Made by a program: the position numbers and the translations under genes | Notes under the pieces: model-generated | The model's database searches: none | What the model saw: only the letters and a program-made list of their open reading frames with translations | Told to the model about the DNA's origin: nothing | Part shown: piece by piece, positions 20,306 through 31,233 of the stretch | How the letters are laid out: the number at the start of each line of letters is the position of its first letter | Position numbering within the stretch: the stretch's first letter is position 1 | Assembly (NCBI GenBank): GCA_006386115.1 | Contig: VFIW01000146.1 | Coordinates: 27,199-91,198, forward strand | Length of the DNA: 64,000 nucleotides | Source: Globisporangium splendens | Taxonomy: Eukaryota > Oomycota > Peronosporomycetes > Pythiales > Pythiaceae | Reading direction: 5' to 3'

Positions 20306-21167
20306 GCTTGAATGGAGGGAGCAACGAGACGAAAAGCTTGTTGTTGGACTGGATGCAGGCTTGGCGGAAAATTGGAGAATGAGCTGCTGCGGCGATCGAG
20401 ATTTTTCGTTGCTGCTATGAGCCGACTTCGTTCGCAGCCTGTGAGACCGAGACGTACGAGTAGGACGATGTGAAAAGTGAGCTTCCCGAATAGAATGACC
20501 GCGCATCATTAAAGGAAGACGCGCGCGGAGTCTTGCACTGGTTCAGTCAGTCAACTCTCAGCCAATGAGCCCCCGAAGTTTGTTGCTTGTCAGTGGTTTG
20601 CTGACGCACATCGTGGGCATCACTGCAAAGCCAGATCCTTTCAAATCGACGGTTCTCTCCGCATCCGAGCCCTTTTGCACCACCACTCTGACCCGAGATC
20701 TGATAACTCTTCGAAGCTCTGCATGGCCAGAATCGTGTCGATTCTCTCGATCACACTAATCAACAAAGCAACGTGGAAATTATCACCGGTATACGCAAGT
20801 ATCGTTTGAAGAAAACCCACACAAAATGCCAGACCGAGTGCAAGTGTTGAGCCAGGTGCCACCGGGTTACAGAAAGTCTCCGCAAAGATGACAAGAGTGG
20901 TATGCGTGGAGATGGTTCGTGCCACTTGTTATCCACGATCTCAACTCAGATTTGAAGAGTGGACTGTTTGCCCCATCGAAAAAACGTGTATCCCGCACCC
21001 AATCTGCCTCCTCATGCATTCACCGAAGTGGTTCTGTGACGTCAGTCAAGTTCGTTTCTGATGTAAAACCGTCCTCCAGGAAGCACGGCATGATCAGATT
21101 TGCATCGTCACAGAAGCGTCAAGCAAATTTCAGCAAGCTGGTGCAACATTGCATATCGAAACCAAGA
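20306..21167. other. upstream region of P2
   Basis: No gene. Parts of 20560-21080 align by eye with 22410-22880 (GTTGCACCGCCACT / TTTTGCACCACCACT, ATCTGATAA, ATTATCACCGGTATACGCA / ATTGTCACCGGCATATGCA), so the flank is an older repeat within the array. Confidence 0.45.
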
Positions 21168-22373
21168 ACTGCACATCAAGAGCATGTGTATTAGGATCAT
21201 GCGGGTTTACTTATAAACGCAGTATCTGGATCACAGGCAAACATTCAGATGGAGATGCTCCCCGTTTCCAGATCGTCGAAGTGTTTCGAAGTTGCTGACG
21301 TTGCGCTTACGTCGCGAGCGCGAACCCAACGCGAGGCGCGCGGGTCGAGGTACCCCAGTCGAACACGGTGTAGTACTTGCGCATGAACACATCACCGAGG
21401 ATCCACAGGTTTTCGTTCATGGTCGAGAACGCAAAGAGGCACGTCGAGCCGTCCTTGAAGGTGTATTCGCTCTGCTTGAGCGTGAACGTGTTGCCGCTGA
21501 TCGTGAACGTGATGTCAGGGTACGAGCGGTTGCAGTTGAGGAGGTAGTAGCCGCCGCCGGCAGAGGTGGCACCGACGAGACGAACCAGCTGGTTCACTTG
21601 AGCCGTTGGGCCAATGATGAACGAAGTGCCCGAGTCCACGATCGCTGTTTTCACGGCGGTCAGACGCGAGGTCGACACGGCGATGGAGTCGAGTTGCACG
21701 GTCCAGTAGGTCGCTTGGGTCACAGGGACGTACGTCAAAGCACCCGTGTATCGCGTGGTGTCGACGCCACCGAAGCTGAGTTCTCCATCGACGCCGTCAG
21801 CCTTGCTCAAGTAGAAGGCAAACACCGGCTCATCGAGCGCACCGCTGCTCACGAGACGTCCGAACGGCGTAGGAACGTCGTTCTCACTGATCGAGTCGAA
21901 GCCGAGACCAAGGATGCCGTCGAACGTGCCTTCCGAGTAAAGCGTACCGAGTCCGCTGGTGACATTCACTTCGGCAAATGTCTGGTTTGCAAGGGTCAGC
22001 GATCCGATTTCGACCGTATCCTGGGAGAGCATACCCGAGACAGGACCACTGCCGTATTGGATCGCGAACTTGGCACCATCGGCGACGTACGTCGACGACT
22101 TGATGTGGTCATACACGGCATGTGCACCGAATTTCGTGTTTGGGACCCAGAGGTTGCTCGAACCCGTGTCGTAGATGACGGTGAATGTCTGAGGGGGTGT
22201 GCCGACCGAGACCTCGCCGTAGTATTGCACATTGGCGTAGTTCTTGATCACAACAGAAGTGGACGCTTCTTGGCTAACAGCAGCCGCCGTGTTCGTAAGC
22301 GCATCGACGATGACGTTCTCAATGAACTGAGCTTGGCCAAGCTTTTTGACTGGCATCTTCAGGACGGCAGCAG
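21168..22373 (-). repeat. second copy of the 1206-bp segment
   Basis: Identical by inspection to 19036-20241, with sharp borders: the left flank differs at 21167 and the right at 22374. Same orientation as the parent, so a direct duplication. No target-site duplication was evident. Confidence 0.9.
21307..22373 (-). pseudogene. headless copy of protease P2 (P2')
   Basis: Same 349-residue sequence as P2 from MPVKKLGQAQF to the stop, but the duplication ends upstream within the propeptide region, so the signal peptide, start codon and promoter are missing. An internal ATG (MPVKK, 22356) could start a cytosolic zymogen-like protein without a signal, but nothing upstream resembles the P2 promoter. 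Both catalytic motifs remain intact, which points to a very recent event or an assembly duplication. Confidence 0.8.
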
Positions 22374-23277
22374 GTCATCCTGCCAGCCATTGGCCACTGG
22401 AAGCTTTTAGTCTGCCAGAGATTTACCAATGAGCGTCGTGGGCGTCACGGCATAGCCAGGTCACGGAGCAATTTTCACAGCCGAGCCATGTTGCACCGCC
22501 ACTCGCCACCCCATATCTGATAATTCGTGTGCAGCCAGGTCGTTTCAGCTTTCCTTCCCTCTCGTGTCACACAACATTGGGAGATTGTCACCGGCATATG
22601 CAGATATCGGTTTCCAAGAGCCGTGCATCTCACCGGGTTGCGCAAAAGATCATGCAGAGATGACTGGAGTGGGATTCGTGGAAAAGCTTCGTCCCACTGC
22701 TGCCAACAACAGCTGGCGGTTCCTACTCAGATCCAGTGTTGATTATTAACAGCGACGTGGTTGTCCCATCGAAAGAGCGCATCCAATGCCTGTGCATTCA
22801 CCAGACGGTTCTCATGAGTTCCTGTCTTCACAAACGACAGTAAGAACGTGGGGGGGGGGGGGGGATCGCACGAGGGAAGCTCACACAGTCAGCGGATCCA
22901 CAAGCAGTGCCACAGTTTGCGACCCAAGGACCAAGGAACGACATGGCATCATCCGTGCAGAGGAAGAGGCACATGTTTATCTACTGCTGATCTGGAACTC
23001 CACTCTGGTGGATCGAACAGTAGTATAGGGAAGGATTTTGTCGAGTAGTTCAGCTATGCCTGCTTCGACTCCGTTTGCTGTGGCTCTGAGCAAAACGTGC
23101 TCTAGAAAGATGCGGTTAACATCTCCAGCTTGCTGATACTGCTGATAGACATAACGCAAAGCTCTGAAATATCACTCAAACATCAAAATTGTATTGTTGG
23201 ATCAGAGTGCAAAAGGATTCGAAACAACTTGCCCTATGGTAATAGTCGGAATGACACAAAGTTAAAGACGGCATGGC
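22374..23277. other. intergenic between P2' and P3, with a 15-nt G run
   Basis: No gene. A G homopolymer occupies 22850-22864. The part 22410-22880 is a diverged relative of 20560-21080, the upstream flank of P2. Confidence 0.5.
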
Positions 23278-24402
23278 TTAGACGGCAAGAGCGAAACCCA
23301 CACGTGGCGAGCCAGTCGAACCCCAGTCGAAGACGGTGTAGTACTTGCGCATGAACACGTCACCAAGGATCCACATGTTATCGCTCGAGGCCACGAACGC
23401 GAACAGACAGGTCGAGCCGTCCTGGAACGTGTAGTCCTTCTGGGTCAGCGTAAACGTCTTGCCAGCGATCGTCAAGGTCAAGTCTGGGTACGTGGCACCG
23501 CACGTGAGCACGTAGTCGCCCGAGGTGAGGGCAGTGGCACCGACGGCTCTCGCCAACGCAGACACCTGGGAAGTTGGGCCGTAGATGAACGAAGTGCCCG
23601 AGTCCACAATCGCCGTCTTCGTCGTCGTCACCTTCGTGGTCTTCGCGGTGATCGAGTCGAGCTGCACGGTCCAGTACGACGCATCCGTCACTGGCACGTA
23701 CGTCAAGGCACCAGTGTAGCGACTCGTGTCGATGCCGCCGAAAGTCAACTCACCAGCCGCACTGTCAGTCTTGCTCAAGTAGAACGAGAACACAGGCGAG
23801 TCGAGCACGCCGTTCTTCACAAGCTGACCGAATGGCGTTGGGATGTTGTTCTCACTGATCGAGTCGAAGCCCAGGCCGAAAATACCGTCGAACTTGCCAG
23901 TCGTGTACAACGAGCCGAGACCGCTCGTCACCGTCACTTCGGCGAAAGCCTGGCTCGCAAGCGACAACGAACCAATGGCAACCTTGTCCTTCGAGATGGT
24001 TCCCGAAACTGGGCCACTGCCGTACTGGATCGCGAATCTGGAGCCATCAGCGACGTACGTCGACGACTTGGTGTGGTCGTACACGGCATGCGTGCCGAAC
24101 TTCTTGCTTGGCACCCACAAGTTGCTCGAGCCCGTGTCGTAGATGACAGTGAACGTCTGAGCAGGCGTACCGACCGAAACCGTGCCGTAGTACTGCACGT
24201 TGGCGTAGTTCTTGATCACGACGTTCGAGGACGCTTCCTGGGCGGTCACGTTGACAGGGTTCTGGAACGCGTTCACGACCACGTTTTCAATGAACGTCGC
24301 GTCGTCGAGCTTCTGGATTGGCACCTTGAACACCTCGGCCGTAACAGACTGAGAGATGAAGGCCAAGCAGGCGGCACCGAGGTAGAAAATTGGACGAAGC
24401 AT
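23278..24402 (-). CDS. pepsin-like aspartic protease, P3
   Basis: 374 aa from ATG 24402 (MLRPIFYLGAACLAFISQSVTA, signal peptide). Propeptide VFKVPIQKLDDATF, catalytic YDTGSSNLWVPSKKFG and VDSGTSFIYGP, flap IQYGSGPVSG, WILGDVFMRKYYTVFDWG near the end. Retained Cys pair in TCGATYPD and GSTC; DTG-proximal Cys pair missing. It shares the signal-peptide wording with P4-P7 and the mature core with P2, so it lies between the two subgroups. Secreted. Confidence 0.95.
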   Translation of the reverse strand: MLRPIFYLGAACLAFISQSVTAEVFKVPIQKLDDATFIENVVVNAFQNPVNVTAQEASSNVVIKNYANVQYYGTVSVGTPAQTFTVIYDTGSSNLWVPSKKFGTHAVYDHTKSSTYVADGSRFAIQYGSGPVSGTISKDKVAIGSLSLASQAFAEVTVTSGLGSLYTTGKFDGIFGLGFDSISENNIPTPFGQLVKNGVLDSPVFSFYLSKTDSAAGELTFGGIDTSRYTGALTYVPVTDASYWTVQLDSITAKTTKVTTTKTAIVDSGTSFIYGPTSQVSALARAVGATALTSGDYVLTCGATYPDLTLTIAGKTFTLTQKDYTFQDGSTCLFAFVASSDNMWILGDVFMRKYYTVFDWGSTGSPRVGFALAV

Positions 24403-26218
24403 CTTGGACGGGGTTCGGGAAGTGGTGCTTGTGGACTTGGAGCTCAAATGAGTTGTGAGCAGTGGGTTGCCGAGCCCGCCGAGCAGCTTGCGTTTTGTTT
24501 TCACTCCCTGTTAGCTGCCCTCCGTTTATGCGTGCTTATTGTCCCCCTCCACCTTCACTTGCACCAGCATATGGTGAGAGCGTCCGTCGTGTTGACTCCT
24601 TCTCATCCTTGCGTAATACTTGGACGCTTGTACGATAGTTTGTCGTCACTGACATCCCTCTCACAGACTGTGATTGTTGAACTCCCGTTGCTGGTCGCAT
24701 TCAGAGCTCGTGCATTGCACTGGCTCAGTGAGAGGGGGCACTTTTATGTCAGATTTGCAAAGATCCGCTCGTCGTCGAGAAAGATCTGTCCCTGATCTGA
24801 TTACACTTTCCCCGCCTCAACGTATATCTGCACCGTCTTCCGCACAACTCGCGATGGTGTGCCCACAATTGAGTGGAAATTGTTGTCATCGAGTTCTTTG
24901 GCCTTTTCTTCGCTCCCCGACTCACCCACATTACCCATTTCAGGAGAAAGTCAAGCGCGCATCGCCCTGTTCCAGGTGTCAACGCTTCAAGTGTGCACCT
25001 TGTACTCATCAATTTCATCTGAGAACAGTATTAACTGGATGCGCGGCCAACACTACAGGACTGTGGCAGTCACCTTGGCGAGCCGCAGTTCCACGTCGAG
25101 TGCAACGGAGCCAATGAAAATGTGGTGAACGCAAGTGTCAGCATCCGCTCACACACGTAGCAATCTAGCACACACGGCGAATTGTGTCGCAGGCGTTCGT
25201 TTATGAAACAGTTGGCTGTCACGAAACGAGGATTACTCAATAATGCGTGCAGCTCCCGATTATCCAATTATTTAATAATGTGTGGTCAGCCCCCGATTAT
25301 CCTATTAAATAATCTCTTCTCGCGGCGTGTGCGAATACAGCTGGTTTTGCCGTGAGCTGTATGTACAAACAGCACCCGTCGTCTCTCTGTCCTCCCATGT
25401 GTTGGTCCAAAGCGCATGCAGCGCACACAAAGCAATTGTCGCTCTCGGGTGACATTGAGGGTGCGCAAACACAAGCGCATGGCAAGATGATCTGCAGAGC
25501 TGAGCTCGCGTGCATAGATGGTACCGACAGTTACAAAAAAGAGGAGGACGCTTTTGTAATCAGATCAGGACGTCCACTCATTGAGCTGACATGTGAGTGA
25601 GCCGGGACATTTACACAGCAAGAGACGGGGCACTGCTGTCACGAGGGTGGACACACTGTGGGTCCATTGCACCCGAATACTCCATCGAATGTGATGTCAT
25701 AATCTCCAGGCATGTGCATCGCTCTTTACCCGTCGTTGGATCTCTCGGATGCGAGTCCCTCGCTGTGCGAGCTCAGTGCTATTGGATGTGCTGACTGCCG
25801 GCTCAGGCCACTCGTTCACAATTGGGGGCGGAGGAGGAAGATCCATGGGTCCAGATGATGTGTTTCCACTTGTACCAAATGCAGTGAACCTCGGCCACTC
25901 TGCCTGCCTCACCTTACGCTCCTTGAGTGAGGGTACCACCTTGACGACTTGGCCCGCCTGCTGCGACTTTACTCTCTCTGATTCTCCACTCATCTTGACT
26001 GAAGTCAAGGCGTGGCGCCACACCTGTAGGAAGATAAAAGAATCTCCCAAAAAGCAAGCATTTATTGTGCAATATGAAACGATGTTACCAAACAAAGGTC
26101 GATAGCCAAACTCTGAAAATGAAAACATCCAAAATTGTTGTATTTACTTTTCATTATGTGATATGCCTTAGTGCACGAATTAGATGACAGTATCACTTCA
26201 CGGAACATTCGTTAGTGC
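24403..26218. other. 1.8-kb intergenic region with AT-rich repeats and a dispersed-repeat copy
   Basis: Around 25215-25320 the wording CGATTATCC...TTTAATAAT / CTATTAAATAATC repeats. At about 25540-25760 lies a minus-strand copy of a ~200-bp repeat also seen at about 51515-51720 and 54045-54215. A minus-strand 98-codon ORF (25994-25697, MSGESERVKSQQAG, with a PPPPP stretch) has no recognisable domain and overlaps the repeat; probably not a gene. Confidence 0.5.
25540..25760 (-). repeat. dispersed ~200-bp repeat, copy 1
   Basis: Read on the minus strand: AAAGAGCGATGCACATGCCTGG..., CCCGTCTCTTGC, CCCGGCTCACTCACATGTCAGC, TCTGATTACAAAAGCG and finally TTTTTTGTAACT. The same series, somewhat diverged, occurs in copies 2 and 3 in plus orientation. 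Confidence 0.65.
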
Positions 26219-27346
26219 TTATGCAGCAAGAGCGAAACCAACGCGAGCCGCACGCGTCGACGTACCCCAGTCAAAGACGGTGTAGTACTTGCGCATGAAC
26301 ACATCACCAAGGATCCAGAGGCCGTCGTCCGAGCCGACAAAGGCAAACAGGCAGGTCGAGCCATCCTGGAACGTGTAGTCCTTCTGCGTCAACGTAAACT
26401 TGTTGCCGCTGAGCGTGAAGGTCACGTCCGGGTAGCTGCCGCCGCAGTCGAGAACGTAGTCACCATCCGAGTACGCGGTGGCACCGACTTGGGAAGCCAG
26501 GGAATCGATCGTCGAAGTTGGACCGTAAATGAACGAAGTACCGGAGTCCACAATAGCGTCGGTCACTCCAGTGAACTGCTGGCCGTTGACACCGACCGAG
26601 TCCAGGTTGACCGACCAGTACGTCTTCTGCGTCACTGGCACGTACGTGATCGCACCAGTGTAGCGGCTCGAGTCGACGCCACCGAAAGTCAACTCACCAG
26701 CCGCACCATCGGTCTTGCCGAGGTAGAACGCAAACACGGGCTCGTCGAGAGCGCCGTTGTTGACCAACGTGCCGAACGGCGTCGGCAGGTTGTTCTCACT
26801 GATCGAGTCGAACGCCAAGCCGAGGATGCCGTCGAACTTGCCCGTCGAGTAGAGCGAGCCGAGGCCGCTGGTGACAGTGATTTCCGCGAACGCTTGGTTG
26901 GCGACAGTCAACGAACCAACGCGGAGCGTGTCCTTGGACACCGTGCCGGACACTGGACCACTGCCGTACTGGATCGCAAAGCGGGTGCCCACAGCCTTGT
27001 ACGTGGACGACTTGGTGTGGTCGTACACGGCGTGCGAGCCGAACTTCTTGCTCGGCACCCACAAGTTGGCCGAACCCGTGTCGAAGACGACGGTGAACGT
27101 CTGCGCTGGCGTGCCGATCGAGATGGATCCGTAGTACTGCACGTTGGAGTAGTCCTTGACGACGACGCTCGTGGACGCTTCGTGCACAGCCGTCTTGTTG
27201 GACGTGAGCGCATTCACCACGACGTTCTCAATGAAGATTGCGTCATTGATCTTCTGGATTGGCACCTTCAAGACCGCAGCCGTAGCAGATTGAGAGATGA
27301 AGGCCAAGCAGGCGGCGCCGAGGTACAAGAGTGGGCGAAGCATCAT
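26219..27346 (-). CDS. pepsin-like aspartic protease, P4
   Basis: 375 aa; the start is ATG 27346 or the adjacent ATG 27343 (MMLRPLLYLGAACLAF). Signal peptide, propeptide VLKVPIQKINDAIF, catalytic FDTGSANLWVPSKKFG and VDSGTSFIYGP, flap IQYGSGPVSG, WILGDVFMRKYYTVFDWG. The DTGSAN variant separates P4-P7 from P1-P3 (DTGSSN). It is the nearest relative of P5-P7, 18 kb away across unrelated genes, differing at few positions (for example DDGLWILG against DDQWILG). About 0.9 kb of upstream sequence is also shared with P5. Confidence 0.95.
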   Translation of the reverse strand: MMLRPLLYLGAACLAFISQSATAAVLKVPIQKINDAIFIENVVVNALTSNKTAVHEASTSVVVKDYSNVQYYGSISIGTPAQTFTVVFDTGSANLWVPSKKFGSHAVYDHTKSSTYKAVGTRFAIQYGSGPVSGTVSKDTLRVGSLTVANQAFAEITVTSGLGSLYSTGKFDGILGLAFDSISENNLPTPFGTLVNNGALDEPVFAFYLGKTDGAAGELTFGGVDSSRYTGAITYVPVTQKTYWSVNLDSVGVNGQQFTGVTDAIVDSGTSFIYGPTSTIDSLASQVGATAYSDGDYVLDCGGSYPDVTFTLSGNKFTLTQKDYTFQDGSTCLFAFVGSDDGLWILGDVFMRKYYTVFDWGTSTRAARVGFALAA

Positions 27347-28250
27347 GGAAGTTGCTGGCTGGCTGGCAGGCTGGGTGGCTAGTGGTGGTCACTTGTAGGC
27401 TTGGAGCTCAATTGAGTTGTGAGAGATCTTCCAAACGAGAACAAGCCTGACCCTCACTCATTCTCCTTGAGGTCCTCCTTGGGCACAGACTTGCTGTCCA
27501 CTGTGGTCCCAGCTTGAGCAGCGCATGATGGATGTAGGCAATAGTCGTGTCTCGTTGTTTGAACAGCGCTCCAGGGAGGGTCCATCGGCAAATACAGTGC
27601 TCAGATGCGCGGACACCCTGCAATGCACTGCTCTGGAGGGTCCTTCTTATCAATAGTTATCATTCGGTGCCAAGGCTTTAAAACGAGGTGGATACACAAC
27701 ACCCATTCATTCGGTGTACTGTCAGTTTACGCTGCAGATGGCAGACTTGCTCCAGAAGCGCGTATCGTATAGCTGCGTCGTCCAGCTAGCATTGTGGCGG
27801 CTTTGCCTTCTTGTACCTTTTACGCGGATCAAATCTTCGGCATCGTGCATGGAAACGAAACCCAAAGCTTTTGGTGTGTGTGTGTGTGTGTGTATGTGCG
27901 CGAGGCAGATTTGCTTTCGATTTGATTGGAACGCTCCTGTCGCTGGTGCAGTCAGAGCCGAGTTGCAGCTGGTGCAACCGCTTTCTGATCTACAAACGAT
28001 CGCTGAGCAGGTACGCGCTCGCTCGTTTACAGCTTCAGACTTTAACCAGCTAATCGATGTCCGTATCCGCTGAGGGCAGTAGGTACAGTCGGTCTTCGTC
28101 ATACCAAAGATAACAATTGATACGGGGAGCATAGACAGACATGACAGATTGGATCTTTTTGGATGACACGGGATCTGATAATTGTTCAACAGCTGGTTTT
28201 GTGGTGCGCATGTAGAAATCAGCTCCCTATCTCACCACTTCGTTGCCCCC
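27347..28250 (-). repeat. upstream module of P4, homologous to P5-P7 upstream regions
   Basis: Reading away from the P4 start, the order of recognisable blocks is the same as upstream of P5: GAGCTCAATTGAGTTGTGAGAG, CGCATGATGGATG, CAAATACAGTGCTCAGATGCG, CAGATTTGCTTTCGA..., GATCGCTGAGCA, TCGTTTACAGCTTCAGACT, CCCGTATCAATTGTTATC (minus sense), then GTGGTGCGCATGTAGAAA. A (GT)n tract at about 27875-27892 is inside. No conserved ORF spans it, so co-duplicated regulatory DNA is the simplest reading. Confidence 0.65.
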
Positions 28251-29204
28251 CAACGTCAACAGGTTACGGCAGACTGAGTCATAATTGTGTCGTATTCCAA
28301 GTGCATTACAAATGCTTCGCTACAACATTTGGCGGTAAGATTTGGGCAGCAGGTGTTAATAGAGAGATTTTGGAGCGTCACTGCCCTCACACTGCCCCTT
28401 CAGTTTTCTTAAGTTTGCAGAAATGTGAGGAATTTGGCCATGATTTTCACTGAGATTGGTGAAGTCCAGCGAAGACTACCCTCCAATGGTCTCCTAAAAA
28501 CTGATTTAGGTTTACTCTGCGAACCGCTTGCGCATGCACTCAGCGAATAAAGCCTGTATCTATTGATATGCACTTTTTGTCCCGTGGTGCCAGAAAAAGC
28601 AAGAGTTTCGTGGGAAAAGAGGAGACAAAGCAACCGCAGGCAATCAAGCAGGACCGAAAACTGGAACGGGCGGAACATCGTCGACGTTCTGGAGAAAAAA
28701 CGACCAAGCATTTCAACCTGGTGACGGACATGCTCCGAGTTCCGACCCATATCGCTGGCTAGACTGCCATTAAGAATTTTGTAGCCAGCGCGAGTGACCA
28801 AGTCATGTGGTTCTATTGCTGTCAAGCCGAACTTTCAGCACTATCAAGTCGAGCACTGAGGATTTCCTGTTTCCAAGTGCGGGCTTTCAAGTGTATCTCA
28901 AAATATACGGAGAAGAGGCAATTGCCAGTAATTTATTTTTAGGGTCCTATTCAGACCTAATCTAATTATTGGTACTGTCTGACCAAATCAGGTCAGGTCT
29001 GAATGTGAGTTTCCCAAGTCACTGCAAACTCGTGCCATCGCGTGAGCTTGCCAACGGGGGTCTTTTGGATCGATGGCGGTGTGTGTGTGTCTGCGGATAT
29101 GGCTTGCCGTCGTGGGTCTCTGGTTTCATGTAGAATATCAATCGGCGCCTCACAGAGCAGCGCTCGTGTGGCATTCTAGCGGCTGCATCATACAGCTGCG
29201 TGAC
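28251..29204. other. intergenic, nothing coding
   Basis: No gene seen. A 10-bp inverted repeat ATTCAGACCT...AGGTCTGAAT bounds 28949-29004, too small to call an element. Confidence 0.4.
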
Positions 29205-29428
29205 GATGCTAACTTTCCAGACAGTCTCAGTGAATGTGTCATGGATGCTGCAGCATCAGGTGGACATTTTGAGATCATCGAAATGCTTTAGAACACCGTT
29301 CAGAAAAGCGCACAAGCGCCGCTGTGGATGACGCAGCGAAGAACGGTTATTTGGAGATTGTCAAGTTGATCATGAGCAATGGCACAGGACGCACAGAAAG
29401 GGCTTTGGTCCTGCCTGCGTTCATTTGA
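29205..29428 (+). pseudogene. ankyrin-repeat gene fragment
   Basis: NFPDSLSECVMDAAASGGHF then, after a stop/frame change at about 29289, EHRSEKRTSAAVDDAAKNGY and LEIVKLIMSNG. The same units (MDAAASGGHLEIIKFLHEHR) occur in the ankyrin locus at 54.2-55.7 kb. Only about 1.5 repeats remain and the frame is broken. Remnant of an oomycete-type ankyrin protein. Confidence 0.75.
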
Positions 29429-29808
29429 TTTGTTGGCAGTACGACCACTACGAAGATGTGTGTAGCTCGGACGAGATAGAGGAATGCACCGAAGCATACC
29501 AGAAAACAATATGGTGGTATGAGTCAGCGGCATGCGTGCAGCTGCCACTCACCACCCAGTTAAGAGGAGATTTTGTTCTTTAGCCGCGGATACCAGAGCA
29601 CGTCATTTTGCAGCAAAAACACAAACCGCATCACGCCGCCTCCATCCGCAACACGGCAACGTCCCGGATTGGACGCTGGCTGGGACTGCATGTACACTAG
29701 GCACACTAGTGCTGTTCATAGCAACAAGTAGCAAGAGTGTGGGTGTGCACAACCGTGTTGTTCATGGAAATCTTGTTATTCTTCAGGTTCGCTGAGGAAG
29801 CTAATTGC

Positions 29809-30729
29809 TTACAGATCATCACGCCAGGTGGTAAGGCTCTTGTCCGCGACGTAGGCCGAAAGCGCCGAGATCAACTGCTGCACGCCGATGCGGAGCTTCA
29901 CAGTTTCGGCGCCACCTCCTAGCCAAATGAAAGGCGGGTCCAGCGCTGCAACTTCGCCCGATACGATCACCTAGGAAGACGCAAACACACGCATGTTTCA
30001 GTTTAAGAGATGTATGAGGCATATAAAGCATCCAGTAAGGAACGTACCGGAACTGGCGCTTTCATTCCAAATGGCGAGACGCCATTGTGCTGGAAGCCCG
30101 TGAGCTCTTCCGAAACGTTTCCTGGCGCGTGCTGGAAGTTAAAATTCTTGCGGCCGGGGCGTTCCGCCTCGGGGATCAGACTGCGCACAAAGCGCATGAG
30201 TTGCTCGCTGTTCAGCTTCGAGTTGTACTGAAGAATGACGCAGTAGTATCTAAAACGCAAGAGGTATTAATTGCAAGACGTGAGTTCTTCTGTCAGTATA
30301 TAATGGCACCACGACCTCTGAAACGCGTACCTGCTGTTGCGAGGGTCTTCGATGCCGGTGTTCGTGCACGCAGTGTTCTCCACAATGATGCTCTTGCAAA
30401 GATGCGGCACTTTGCACCCAAGAAACGATCTAAATGGGCAGAATGGACCATATCAAACACCTCAGAACTTCTGTCGTCACGCATATATCGGAAACAAATA
30501 CACGGATCAGAACGTACGCTCGCTGCTGCAGCGACCACGTGTAGTAGTCTTCGGGTGCCGTCTTCAAGTACGCGCTCGAGAGCTTGGCGCGCTGCAAGTG
30601 GCTCCTGACGCCGCGGACGCTCTGCAGATCCTCGACCTGGCGCTCCACCTTCGCCAAGCGCGCCTGTGCCTCCGCCGCTTTGGCCGCGATGCTCTCGATC
30701 GCCGCCTGCTCGCGTGTACACACAGACAT
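29809..30729 (-). CDS. YbaK/ProX-type aminoacyl-tRNA deacylase-domain protein with N-terminal coiled coil
   Basis: Exons 30729-30518, 30429-30331, 30249-30048 and 29970-29809 total 675 nt (224 aa, frame closes). Residues about 5-50 (REQAAIESIAAKAAEAQARL and following) form a helical coiled coil. The rest is a YbaK/EbsC-like domain: LGCKVPHLCKSIIVEN, EELTGFQHNGVSPFGMKAPV, and VAALDPPFIWLGGGAETVKL near the end. The family hydrolyses mischarged tRNAs (editing of Cys/Ala-tRNAPro and relatives); the eukaryotic free-standing form with a coiled coil is poorly characterised. The ATG at 30729 fits the frame; an earlier ATG at about 30808 would require an extra intron. Divergent from the coiled-coil gene at 31234. 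Confidence 0.8.
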
Positions 30730-31233
30730 AGCAAATACGGTAAATATACACAGCACAGGAGCCGTGAACGCAGTGGCGTCAAGCAGAGAAGCGAACACAC
30801 GCACCATTGTCGCTCTGCTTGTTTGCTTTTCCTCTTTTTCGGCTGTGACTTGTGTGGCGTGGGCCACACGAGCAGCTCCCTTCAAACCCGACAGATACGT
30901 TCCGATCAATTTCGACGGGGAAGGAAGGGATGGCTACACGTTTATTTTAGTTGCACTTCTGTACCCATTTGCCACTTTTAGAGAATGGGTCCGATGCGCT
31001 ATTTTGCGCAGCGCCACTACGCTCTCGAGCGCAGGAAGCTGGTGCTGGCGAACGCGGAGACAGCAAGTAGGCAACAGCGCACAGCTGGCGCTTCTGTAAG
31101 GCGCTTGGTATCGCAAAGGGTGTGGAAACATGACGGGCAAGGTCACAGGGAGACCGGGGCGAGATGCTCCGACACCGAGTGAACGCACAAAGTCGCTTCA
31201 GGACGTCGATCCTCTGGAACAAAAGACTGCTCT
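30730..31233. promoter_or_regulatory. divergent upstream region of YbaK-like and coiled-coil genes
   Basis: 504 bp between the divergent ATGs. No distinct element recognised; an upstream in-frame ATG for the YbaK-like gene lies at about 30808. Confidence 0.35.

Noticed and set aside
19160..20311. Long open frames antisense to every protease copy (350-380 codons at 19160, 21292, 26489, 45346, 49641, 52402)
   Set aside because: They lie fully opposite real protease genes, have no domain, and follow from strong C/G third-position codon use that removes antisense stops. Their conservation simply mirrors the copied genes.
22850..22864. Run of 15 G as a possible G-quadruplex or regulatory site
   Set aside because: A single homopolymer in an intergenic repeat; also a frequent place for length errors.
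25697..25994. 98-codon minus-strand ORF with a poly-Pro stretch
   Set aside because: No recognisable family, and it overlaps a dispersed repeat; kept only as a note in the intergenic entry.
27875..27892. (GT)n tract, and the (CT)n tract at 5757-5775
   Set aside because: Ordinary microsatellites with no associated structure.
28949..29004. Inverted repeat ATTCAGACCT...AGGTCTGAAT as a possible miniature transposon
   Set aside because: Only 56 bp in total, no flanking target duplication and no second copy noticed.
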